Program-made: the position numbers and the translations under genes
Shown: one piece after another, positions 33,776 through 43,288 of the stretch
How positions within the stretch are numbered: the stretch's first letter is position 1
How the letters are laid out: every line of letters begins with the position of its first letter
Notes under the pieces: generated by a model
Told to the model about the DNA's origin: nothing
What the model saw: the letters and a program-made list of their open reading frames with translations, nothing else
Databases searched by the model: none
NCBI RefSeq assembly: GCF_024323335.1
Contig: NC_066581.1
Location: 224,259,039-224,323,038 of the forward strand
Length of the DNA stretch: 64,000 nt
Source: Lathyrus oleraceus
Taxonomy: Eukaryota > Streptophyta > Magnoliopsida > Fabales > Fabaceae
Direction: 5' to 3'

Positions 33776-35035
33776 CGTAGTATTTTTTAACTATGTCAGC
33801 GTTCACAGGATGCGGGAACTCTTCGCCATCCATTGTAGCAAGCATCATGGCTCCACCAGAGAATACCTTCTTAACTACAAATGGCCCTTCGTATGTGGGA
33901 GTCCATTTGCCCCTGGGATCACCTTGTGGTAGAATGATACGCTTGATAACTAAGTCGCCGATTTGGTACACTCGTCTCTTGACCTTTTTGTTAAATGCCT
34001 GGGTCATGCGCTTCTGATATATCTGCCCATGACAAACAGCCGCAAGTCTCTTTTCATCAATCAAATTTATCTGATCGAGTCGAGTTTGAATCCATTCATC
34101 CTCATCTAAGCCTGCATCTTTCACAATTCTTAGAGAGGGAATCTGAACTTCCATTCCATAGACTAAAGAGAAAGGGGTTGCCCCTGTCGAAGTGCGGTAA
34201 CCATGAAGAGCAAAAGGTAACATCTCATGCCAGTCTTTGTGCGTTACTGTTATATTCTTGATATTGTTAGCAGCCTCCACGACGCCGTTCGTCTTTGGCC
34301 GGTACGGAGAAGAGTTATGGTGTTTTATTTTGAACTGCATGCAGAGTTCAGTTTAGTACCATTATCAGTGATAACTCTTTCAGGAGACAGCAGGTTTCTC
34401 AAATAGATATTTGATAAGATCCATCTTAGAAATCAATAAAGTGGTATGATTCAACATATACTGTCTTAGTCGGCGAGCAGCCCAAGCCAAAGCGCAGCAA
34501 GCTTTCTCGAGCTGTGAGTATCTTGTTTCACAGTCGGTACCTTTTGCTAAGGCAGTGTATGACATGCTCTTTTCGACCAGACTCGTAATGTTTCCCCAGC
34601 ACACCCTATTGAATTTTCTAACACGGTCAAATACATAGTTAGAGGTCTTCCTTCAACTGGTAGCATCAGAATTGGAGGTTCTTGGAGATATTTCCTGATT
34701 TTGTTATTCATCATTCCATACCATCTCTTGATTTTTCCTTTTTAGTAATTTGAAGATGGGTTTGCCGGTAGCAGTCAAGTGTGGAATGAATCGGGCAATG
34801 TAATTCAAGTGTCCCAAGAAACCTCTGACTTCTTTCTTGTCTATTTCAGTACCCAGATTTACAATTTCAATTGATTCCTCATGCGGCTGTGTGGTCTTTT
34901 CTTCTTGTAGTACCAGTCTGGCAAGTTCTCCAGGGACTTCACAATCTTCCTCACTTCCATCCTCGGCTTGGTAGATCGGATTTTCAAAGTCATAATGAAC
35001 AGTAGCAGAGTCATTACCAACAGGATCCAGAGTGG
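33771..35035 (-). pseudogene. BC pol remnant (RT ends, connection, integrase C-terminus)
   Basis: The minus strand begins with the pre-RT region (YDFENPIYQ... then LARLVLQEEK). It jumps after DKKEVRG directly to the RT thumb (FLGHLNYIARFIPHLTATG), losing the whole catalytic RT. The connection region (34380-34604, CCALAWAARRLRQYM) is followed by a second jump into integrase just before TDNG. The C-terminal integrase frame, 33771-34340, keeps the catalytic E (VVEAANN) and PYRPKTNG but lacks a few residues in three places. Protease, the RT core, RNase H and the integrase zinc site and first D are absent. The BC jump has lost some 10 bp more than that of AD. Confidence 0.85.
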
Positions 35036-35251
35036 ATATGGATCGGCAAATTGTTACGTGAGTGTGTGCAAGAAAACATAGCTTGTTTGAAAAATGACGG
35101 GAAAGATAAAGAGCGCAATATTTGAATGCAAAAAGTCCATTGATCTATTGAATATGAATATGCTTATGAAAATGACAAAACCCTTGAAAAATTAGCTATT
35201 GTGCCCCGGGCATAGACACAATGCCTTAAAATGCTAAAACAACAATAACAA
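35036..35251 (-). other. BC gag-pol spacer, possible intron
   Basis: About 215 bp without coding character between the gag stop and the pol frame. Full Ogre elements are known to carry an intron near here. It would have to begin near GTAATTGTTATTG just after the gag stop, but I cannot place the acceptor. Confidence 0.35.
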
Positions 35252-36361
35252 TTACTCCTGACTAACGGAAATCGGGATAGTGTCTTCAGCCTTCCAACTA
35301 TCGAGTCTGTCACCAATTGTTGGGGAAATCCAGCTATCCAAGTCATAATCGTTATCAGTATCTTCCACAGCATTGACAGTCTCGTCATGATTAGGCAGAG
35401 GGGCAGTGATGCCATTAGGAGTCTCCGGGGGATCAAAGGTAGTCGCCTGTATCTTCCCACTTCGAATGCCACTTTCAACATGTTCACCTGTTAATATAAG
35501 TTCAGTGAAACCCAATGAGGAACTCCTCAATAGATGGCTGTAGAATGGGCCAGTCAGTGTGCTCATGAACATGTCCACCATTTCTCGATCGGTCATAGGG
35601 GGTTTGACTCTGCCAGCCAAATCTCTCCATTTCTGAGCATATTCTTTGAAGCTTTCTTTAGAGCCCATAGTCATACTCTGCAGCTGTAGCCGAGTAGGCG
35701 CTAGTTCAGAATTATACTGGTAGTGCTTGTAGAAAGTTGTCGCTAAATCAGTCCAAGTGTGGATGTTAGAACTCTCGAGCTGATAGTACCATTCCAACTG
35801 TGTGCCAGACAGACTTTCTTGGAAGAAATGAATCCATAGTTTCCTATTGGTGGTATACGGCTGAATCTTCCTCACGTAAGCTCTCAGGTGCATCTGAGGA
35901 CAGGATGCCCCATCATACTTAGTGAAAGCGGGGACCTTGAATTTGTGAGGAATGGTCACATCAGAGACTAGACCTAAGCTTTCGACATCCAGACTGGGCG
36001 CCTTCTGACCCTCCATAGCTAGCATACGTTCTTCCAGCAACTTGTACTTATCATCTCTCGGAGAGTACTGTTCATTTTCATAGTTCTCATCGTCATCCTC
36101 AGGGTTGAAAGGATCAGCATTCTCATCTTCTGAATCTGTCTCTGTTTCCTCTTCTTGATCCTTCGGAATTCTGATTTTGATTCCCGCAGCCTGTCCTTTA
36201 AGCCTTCTTCCCGGGTTAATGTAACTCACAGCTTTCTTGTCTTTCTTTTTCTCGAGCAAGAGAGCTTTCAGTTCCTCCTGCCCCCTGGATAAGTTCAAGA
36301 TCATCTCCTGGAGTTGAGCATTCTGAGCATGGAGATCCTTGACAGTTTGTTCGAGGTCCAT
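35252..36361 (-). CDS. BC Gag protein with internal in-frame deletion
   Basis: 369 codons, start MDLEQTVKDL. Residues 1-55 form a heptad-rich coiled-coil-like start, then a basic stretch and an acidic stretch (EEETETDSEDEN...). The central capsid-like domain has FTKYDG, MHLRAYVRKIQPYTT, LWIHFFQESLSGTQLEWYYQ and FKEYAQKWRDLAGRV. After GKIQATT the frame jumps to FDPPETPNG, so the zinc-binding part seen in AD is lost without a frame change. It may still assemble, but its RNA-binding part is missing. It has an extra stretch near residues 57-95 that AD lacks. Confidence 0.85.
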   Translation of the reverse strand: MDLEQTVKDLHAQNAQLQEMILNLSRGQEELKALLLEKKKDKKAVSYINPGRRLKGQAAGIKIRIPKDQEEETETDSEDENADPFNPEDDDENYENEQYSPRDDKYKLLEERMLAMEGQKAPSLDVESLGLVSDVTIPHKFKVPAFTKYDGASCPQMHLRAYVRKIQPYTTNRKLWIHFFQESLSGTQLEWYYQLESSNIHTWTDLATTFYKHYQYNSELAPTRLQLQSMTMGSKESFKEYAQKWRDLAGRVKPPMTDREMVDMFMSTLTGPFYSHLLRSSSLGFTELILTGEHVESGIRSGKIQATTFDPPETPNGITAPLPNHDETVNAVEDTDNDYDLDSWISPTIGDRLDSWKAEDTIPISVSQE

Positions 36362-37231
36362 TTTTCTGTGTGGAGGAAAATCGTGAGAACACTGATCCCT
36401 TTAGAGTACCTGTTATGCTATGTTATGCTATGCAATGCATGAAATGTTTTCAAGGCCTTTTGGAATTTAACTTTGCATAAACTACCGAAAAGGGAAACTT
36501 TTTTTTTTGTTTTTTTTTTGTTTTTTTTTCATACAAAACAGAGCAAAGTTAAATCCCTAAGTCCTTGAAATGGTTAGTACAATGTTATGATGTCATGATG
36601 TTATGATGTTATGATGTTATGAGGTTAAATAAATAACAAGCACAAGCAAGTCACACAACCATCATTCCTAGGTTTTAAGGCTTTCATGAGTTCCATAGGT
36701 AAGTACCCTCCCCACTGAAGTTTAGTTGGTTCAACCTGTCCTAGAATAGTAACCGGGTTCTAAAAGGATCTCCAATCATTGACCTTCCTTCAAGTCCACT
36801 TCAGTGCAACACCAAGTGGTTGACCGAAGCTTCCCTAAAGTCCAATCTCAAAGAGTGTAGTATCGAGTCTCAACCAACCCCAGTCGGAACCGAAGTCAGT
36901 TATCTCACTACTTTCTAATGGCTAGGATGAGTCAATTAGGGTTCTAAAGGTCTGGTTAATGCTTTGATGACACCACGCGGAAGCCAAATTTTTCCTCAAG
37001 TGAACATGAGGAACATCAGGACAACCAAAGTGTCACATTAACCGTAGCCATCATTTTAACCATTCCAGTATACGCCGGATAGTCGCGATGATCTATTGCT
37101 ACTTACCTAAGGTACACTAGATCCGGGTGTAGGATCTTTCACTCAAAAATACCCAAGCAATCCCTTAAAAGTAAATCAGACAATTTGGAATAAGTGATCT
37201 TGTTTTTAAGGTAACCTCTCTTTTTAAAGTT
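36362..37231 (-). other. BC leader
   Basis: About 870 bp between primer site and gag start. No frame of note. It has poly-T/G at 36496-36530 and ATGATGTT repeats at 36586-36626. The part near the primer site closely matches the AD leader. Confidence 0.7.
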
Positions 37232-37249
37232 TCCCCAGCAGAGTCGCCA
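37232..37249 (-). promoter_or_regulatory. BC primer-binding site (tRNA-Arg)
   Basis: Minus strand TGGCGACTCTGCTGGGGA, 4 bp inside LTR C. Identical to the sites of AD and E2. Confidence 0.85.
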
Positions 37250-37253
37250 GTTC

Positions 37254-39261
37254 TGTCATACGGTGAACTGACTTTGTGTGTTTTGCTTTTTATCGCAATG
37301 TCGCGGATAGCAAGAGTCGCCACCGACTTTTCTTTTATCCAATAAGGAAAGGTGGAAAAGAACAGGAAAGACCTCAATAGATTTTGGGTTCGGGAGGTAC
37401 ATTATACAAAGGGAAGGTGTTAGCACCCTTTGTATCCATGGTTATCCATGGGCTCTTAATTACTGGATCACTTATATTTTTGTCTGAAAAGTGTCGGTGA
37501 ATTGCTTAAAAAATGTTTGAAAGAGAGTTTAACTTTGTAATGATTCTCGTATGAATGTATACAAAGTATTTATCTCATTTGATTTTGAAAATGGTTTAGA
37601 AAAATATAACTCGGTAATGATTCTAGTATGAATGTATACCAAGTGGTGATTTTCTAGGATTTGTAAAGTGTAAAGTGTGAGGGGTGGAAAATGTTTTAGG
37701 TTATGATCCAGTAATTGAGAGTTATACCTTCCTAAGGTCGTTATGAACGTTTCCTATCCTTATGAGGGTAAAACTGTCCTTACTATTGAGAAGTAAGTAA
37801 TTTTACCCTTTGGATGTTTAAGGGTCACCGTAGGGTCATCGATAGGTCATTGAAGGCAACAGTTGTAAGGATACCTTAGCATTCGAAGGGACGATCATCA
37901 TTTAACCGTAGGCTACACCGAAGGGTCATCGAGGGACAAAATCGTATTTTCGAAGGCAACATCCGAGGGACCATGATTTATTTTATGATGATTTAATCGA
38001 AGGGTCTTTGCTAAGTGTATCCCTACATTCGCGGGACATGACCGTTATACCGTAGGGCAGCAAAGAGAGGTCCAAGATCACTTATTTAAAGGCAATATTT
38101 TAAAGTCAATTAGGTAATTAGGACGAGCCTCCATATTAAAATCAATACATTAAAATTAATACATTAAAATTAATACATTAAAATTAACACATTAAAATTA
38201 ATTAAGTAATTTAGGGTGAGTCTCCACAAGGGTATCCCACAAATAAAGTGGAAGACCTAACGGCAATCTTTTCCTGGGACATGTGAACCTTGGCAAAATT
38301 CAGCAAACGGGTTAGAATACCAAATCGGGGTGTAATCGAAGATTACACCGCAAAAGAAAATACAACAGCATGAATGTCAGGCAAAACAGTGCATAATTAA
38401 CATAGAATAGATCAGATACGCATAGGACATAACAAACAAAATATTAGCGACTGTCCCGTTCGCCTCTGCCTCGCCTAGCGAGGGCCTAGCGAATACTCGC
38501 TACATGCTCGCTTAGCGATGTGCTAGCGAGCGGCTGCGGGTTTTGAATTTCAGAACAGTATGACTTCAACCTGCGGCATGGCTTATGGCATCCAACACAT
38601 AATTATATGGTTCAGCATTCACAATATTCAGGCACACTTAAATTCACATGCAAAACCTCAAATATGTTTATGAATTCAATTATAATATCACATGCAAGTT
38701 AAGAACATAAAGCGGTATCACATGCAAATTAAGAAAATAAAGCGATAATAGTAATGCAAACCTGTTTGCAATCGAATTGCAACCTTGAATTGGCGAGCCG
38801 GATTGAGTTGGGCGGTGGTAGCTTCGGAGCGGAGGAGCGGCCTTCAGGGTTTCTAAAGTAGCCTCCAGGGTTTTTGTGCCAGGGTTTTCGTCTGTCTCCC
38901 TCGGTTTTTCGTCCTCCCTTTCATTACTGAAGTGCTGGTATTTATAATGCCCTTTTTCATGACCTAATGGGCTCAGAACGAAGCCCGAAATTTTTTGTTG
39001 TCTGTCAGCCTCGCTAGGCGAGCTGGTAGCGAACGTTTGCTTCGCTAGGCGAGCGTGTAGCGAACGTTCGCTAGGCGAGCGTGTAGCGAACGTAACGTTC
39101 GCTAGGCGAGCGTGTAGCGAACAGGCCAGTTCGGGCCATTTTCTGGATTGGGCCATTCGTGAGCTGGGCCTTTGTCCCTTTAAGATCAGTGCCATAAAAT
39201 GAGTCGGAATGCCCCTGAAAAATGTCTTGAAATATTAATGGGCAAATTTTGGGGTATGACA
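37254..39261 (-). repeat. LTR C (5' LTR of BC)
   Basis: 2008 bp. TATA-like box at 38939-38948 (minus). Compared with LTR B it lacks one 31-bp repeat unit and one 8-bp unit (ATACCGTA). Its outer end meets AD 3' UTR sequence with no polypurine tract between, as expected of an integration edge. Confidence 0.95.
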
Positions 39262-39700
39262 GCCTATAAACAGGCAATTTGTGTACAAGGAGACAGAAAT
39301 CCTAGTAAGAGGAAATTGTCAAGAAAACAAAGAGAAAGCTATGCAGAAAAAAGTCCTATTGATTTTAGTTCTGCCACTGTCATTATGTCTTCAAGCATCT
39401 CATCTCCTGCTGTCGGATAGAAGTGATTGGCTTGTTCAGTCCTTTGAACTTGGGTGAAGCTGACTGAGAATGGGACATAGTCATACGCTTTAATCCCTAA
39501 TTTTTGCCTGGACTGCCTTTTCAGGTTTTCAGTCCACCAGGATACCCTTTTTTGCCCAAGCCGCCTTTTCAGGTTTTCGACTTGCCAGGTGTACATTTTT
39601 ATATGTTTATCCCTAATTTTTGCCCGCACCCTTTTGGTTCGCCGGGATGCCCTTACTTTTGCCTAGATACGTCGACCTAGTGGGTCTCTTTTATGCGTAG
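39262..39700 (-). ncRNA. AD 3' UTR proximal part with four-hairpin module
   Basis: The continuation of the AD 3' UTR, the rest of which is at 27379-28438. The hairpin run at 39500-39700 has first stem CTAGGT/ATCTAG (one G-T pair), and a last stem TGGACT/AGTCCA that is fully paired where BC and E2 have a G-T pair. Confidence 0.6.
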
Positions 39701-40945
39701 TATTTTTTAACTATGTCCGCATTCACAAGATGTGGGAGATTTTAGCCATCTATTGTAGCAAGCATCATGGCTCCACCAGAGAATACCTTCTTAACTATAA
39801 ATGGTCCTTCATATGTGGGAGAACATTTGCCTCTGGGATCACCTTGTGGTAGAATGATACGCTTCATCACCAAGTTGCCAATTTGATACACTTGTCTCTT
39901 GACTCTTTTGTTAAATGCCTGGGTCATGCGCTTCTGATATAGCTGCCCATGACAAACAGCCGCAAGTCTCTTCTCATCAATCAAATTTATCTGATCGAGT
40001 CGAGTCTGAATCCATTCATCCTCATCTAAGCCCGCCTCTTGCATGATTCTTAGAGAGGGAGTCTGAACTTCCACTGGTAAAATGGCTTCCATTCCGTAGA
40101 CTAAAGAGAACGGAGTTGCCCCTGTCGAAGTGCGCACTGAAGTGCGATAACCATGGAGAGCAAACGGTAACATCTCATGCCAGTCTTTGTATGTTACTGT
40201 CATCTTTTGTATAATCTTCTTAATATTCTTATTAGCAGCTTCTACGGCGCCATTCATCTTTGGCGGTACGGAGAAGAGTTATGGTGTTTTATTTTGAACC
40301 GCGTGCAGAGTTTAGTAATCATCTTGCTGTTCAAATTATTGCCATTGTCAGTGGTAACTCTTGCTATTCTTCCGGAGAGAGCAGGTTTCTCCAATATGTA
40401 TTTGATAGGATCCATCTTAGAAATCAATGAAGTGGTATGATTCAACATATACTGTCTTAGTCGGCGAGCAATCCAAGCCAAAGCACAGTAAGTCTTCTCG
40501 AGCAGTGAATATTTTGTTTCACAGTCGGTACACTTTTTGCTAAGGTGGTATATTGCATGCTCTTTTCGACCAGACTCGTCATGTTGCCCCAACACACACC
40601 CCATTGAATTTTCTAACACGGTCGAATACATGATTAGAGGTCTTCCTTCAATTGGTGGCATCAGAATTGGAGGTTCTTGGAGATATTTCTTGATTTTGTC
40701 CAAAGCTCCTTGACATTCATCATTCCATATTATCTCTTGATTTTCCCTCAGTAGTTTTCTTATCTACTTCAGTACCCAGATTCAGTTGATTCCTCATGCG
40801 GCTGTATGGTCTTTTCTTCTTGCAGTACCAGTCTGGCAAGTTCTCCAGGTACTTCACAATCTTCCTCACTTCCATCCTCGGTTTGGTAGATCGGATTTTC
40901 GAAGTCATAATTAACAGTAGCAGGACTATTATCAACGGGATCCAG
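39691..40945 (-). pseudogene. AD pol remnant
   Basis: The same architecture as in BC: pre-RT region (YDFENPIYQ, LARLVLQEEK), loss of the RT core, connection region (40254-40703, with ALDKIKKYLQEPP, LEKTYCALAW and MDPIKYILEKPALSGRIAR), then a jump straight to TDNGNNLNSK of integrase. The integrase core end and C-terminus follow (39742-40257), including AVEAANK. A premature stop after LATIDG cuts the frame 16 codons early; the usual end VKKYYA is still readable to 39691. AD has lost the RT thumb that BC keeps. Confidence 0.85.
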
Positions 40946-41143
40946 AGTGGATATGGATACGCAATTTGTTACGTGAGTGTGTGCAAGAAAACATAGCTTG
41001 TTTGAAAAATGACAGGAAAGATAAAGAGCGCAATATTTGAATGCAAAAAAAAGTCCATTGATTTATTGAATGTGAATATGCTTATGAAAATGACAAAACA
41101 TTTAACCAAATTTGATACACTAAACAAGCAATAACAATTACTC
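40946..41143 (-). other. AD gag-pol spacer, possible intron
   Basis: About 200 bp, AT-rich, non-coding, matching 35036-35251. Possible remnant of the Ogre intron between the gag-protease and RT regions. Confidence 0.35.
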
Positions 41144-42517
41144 CTAACTCAAGGAAATCGGGATAGTGTCTTCAGCCTTCCAATTATTGAGTCCGTCACC
41201 AATTGTTGGGAAAATCCAGCTATCCCAGTCGCAATCGCTATCAGCATCTTCTACAGCATTGACAGCCTTGTCATGATTAGGCATAGGAGCGGTGATGACA
41301 TTAGGAGTCACCGGAGGATCAAAATCAATTGCCCCGGCGTCGATCATATCCTGAATCTTATTCTTCAACGACCAACAATCGTTTGTATCATGCCCGGGGT
41401 TATCGGAGTGATATGCACACCTGGCATTGGGATTATAATGAGGAGATGTAGTGTTGAGATTTGCAGGAGGATCTCTGAGGGTAATTAAATTTGCCTTTAG
41501 CATACCCTGCAGTGCTTGTGCTAAAGTCATATTGATCTTAGTAAACTGCCTTCTGGGTCTGTCTTGAGATGGCGGTGCTGCAATCGTAACTGCCCCAACA
41601 GTATGGTCACGATTTTTCTTGTTATGACCCCTTTGACCGTACACAGCATTTGATTCATCCCTCTCCTGATAGGACTTTTTGGTGCTTGCAGAGATGGTTG
41701 CCTGTATCTTTCCACTTCGAATGCCGCTTTCAACACGTTCACCTGTCAATATGAGTTCAGTGAAACCTGACGAGGAACTTCCCAATAGGTGGCTGTAGAA
41801 TGGGCCAGTCAGTGTACTCATGAACATGTCCACTAATTCTCGATCAGTCATAGGGGGTTTGACTCTGCCAGCCAAATCTCTCCATTTTTGAGCATATTCT
41901 TTGAAGCCTTCTTTAGATCCCATAGTCATATTCTGCAACTGTAGCCGAGTAGGCGCTAATTCAGAATTATACTGGTAATGCTTGTAGAAAGTTGTCGCTA
42001 AGTCAGTCCAGGTGTGGATGTTAGAGCTCTCGAGCTGATAATACCACTCCAACTGTGTGCCAGACAGACTCTCTTGGAAGAAATGGATCCATAGTTTCCT
42101 GTCAGTGGTATACGGCTGAATCTTTCTCACGTAAGCTCTCAGATGCATCTGAGGACAAGATGCCCCATCGTATTTAGTGAACGTGGGGATCTTGAATTTG
42201 CGAGGAATGACCACATCAGAGACCAGACCTAAGCTTTCGAAATCCAGACCGGGCGCCTTCTGACCTTCCATAGCTAGCATACGTTCTTCCAGCAACTTAT
42301 ACTTATCATCTTTTGGAGAGTACTGTTCATTTTCATAATCTTCATCGTCGTCCTCAGGGTTGAAGAGATCAACATTCTCCTCTTCTGAATCATTCTCTGT
42401 CTCCTTCTCGAGCAAGAGAGCCTTCAGTTCCTCCTGCCCCTTGGATAAGTTCAAGATCATCTCCTGGAATTGAACATGTTGAGCCTGGAGATCTTTGACA
42501 GTTTGTTCGAGGTCCAT
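41144..42517 (-). CDS. AD Gag protein with zinc-binding motif
   Basis: 457 codons from MDLEQTVKDL. I prefer this start to the one 16 codons upstream because BC starts at the same place. There is a coiled-coil-like N-terminus, an acidic run, and a capsid-like domain with the same blocks as BC. Then a basic segment (RGHNKKNRDH), then a CHHC zinc motif (CAYHSDNPGHDTNDC, spacing C-X2-H-X5-H-X4-C), and an acidic tail. No stop interrupts it. Expected role: particle assembly and RNA packaging. An open gag in an element without RT is what I would expect if it recently mobilised in trans. Confidence 0.88.
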   Translation of the reverse strand: MDLEQTVKDLQAQHVQFQEMILNLSKGQEELKALLLEKETENDSEEENVDLFNPEDDDEDYENEQYSPKDDKYKLLEERMLAMEGQKAPGLDFESLGLVSDVVIPRKFKIPTFTKYDGASCPQMHLRAYVRKIQPYTTDRKLWIHFFQESLSGTQLEWYYQLESSNIHTWTDLATTFYKHYQYNSELAPTRLQLQNMTMGSKEGFKEYAQKWRDLAGRVKPPMTDRELVDMFMSTLTGPFYSHLLGSSSSGFTELILTGERVESGIRSGKIQATISASTKKSYQERDESNAVYGQRGHNKKNRDHTVGAVTIAAPPSQDRPRRQFTKINMTLAQALQGMLKANLITLRDPPANLNTTSPHYNPNARCAYHSDNPGHDTNDCWSLKNKIQDMIDAGAIDFDPPVTPNVITAPMPNHDKAVNAVEDADSDCDWDSWIFPTIGDGLNNWKAEDTIPISLS

Positions 42518-43266
42518 TTTTCTGTTTGCAGGAAAACCGTGAGAACATTGATCCCTGTTATGCAATGTTATGTTATGCTATGCAATGTATGAAATGTTTT
42601 CAATGTTTAAAGTCCTTGAAATGGTTAGTACAATGCCATGATGTTATGATGTTATGATGTTAAGTAACAAGCACAAACAAGTCACACAACAATCATTCCT
42701 GAGTTTTAAGGCTTGCATGAGTTCCATAGGTAAGTACCCTCCCCACTGAAGTTTGGTTGGTTCAACCTGTCCTAGAATAGTAACCGGGTTCTAAAAGGAT
42801 CTCCAATCATTGACCTTTCTTTAAGTCCACTTCAGTGCAACACCAAGTGGTTGACCGAAGCTTCCCCAAAGTCCAATCTCAAAGAGTGTAGTATCGAGTC
42901 TCAACCAACCCCAGTCGGAACCGAAGTCAGTTATCTCACTACTTTCTAATGGCTAGGATGAGTCAATTAGGGTTCTAAAGGTCTGGTTAATGCTTTGATG
43001 ACACCACGCGGAAGCCAAATTTTTCCTCAAGTAAACATGAGGAACATCAGGACATCCAAAGTGTCACGTTAACCGTAGCCATCATTTTGACCATTCCAGT
43101 ATATGCTGGATAGTCGCGATGATCTTTTGCTACTTACCTAAGGTACACTAGATCCGGGTGTAGGATCTTTCACTCAAGCATAAAATACCCAAGCAATCCC
43201 TTAAAAGTAAATCAGACAACTTAAATAAGTGATCTTGTTTTTTAAGGTAACCTCTCTTTTTATTTT
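42518..43266 (-). other. AD leader
   Basis: About 750 bp. ATGTTATG-type simple repeats near the gag start (42558-42663). The rest is conserved with the BC leader. No open frame of note. Confidence 0.7.
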
Positions 43267-43284
43267 TCCCCAGCAGAGTCGCCA
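43267..43284 (-). promoter_or_regulatory. AD primer-binding site (tRNA-Arg)
   Basis: Minus strand TGGCGACTCTGCTGGGGA, 4 bp inside LTR D. Confidence 0.85.
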
Positions 43285-43288
43285 GTTC

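Larger units (their letters stand above)
28439..39261 (-). mobile_element. BC: related non-autonomous element inserted in the AD 3' UTR, with a rearranged left end
   Basis: The 5' LTR C (37254-39261) ends exactly at TATGACA against AD 3' UTR sequence (GCCTATAAAC). The 3' LTR B (28572-30618) is followed leftward by 133 bp identical to the leader next to LTR C. That is what remains of a further internal region. So the insertion once held at least LTR-internal-LTR-internal, and its leftmost LTR and most of one internal region were deleted. No target duplication survives. B and C differ by two indels (31 and 8 bp) and very few substitutions. Confidence 0.8.
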
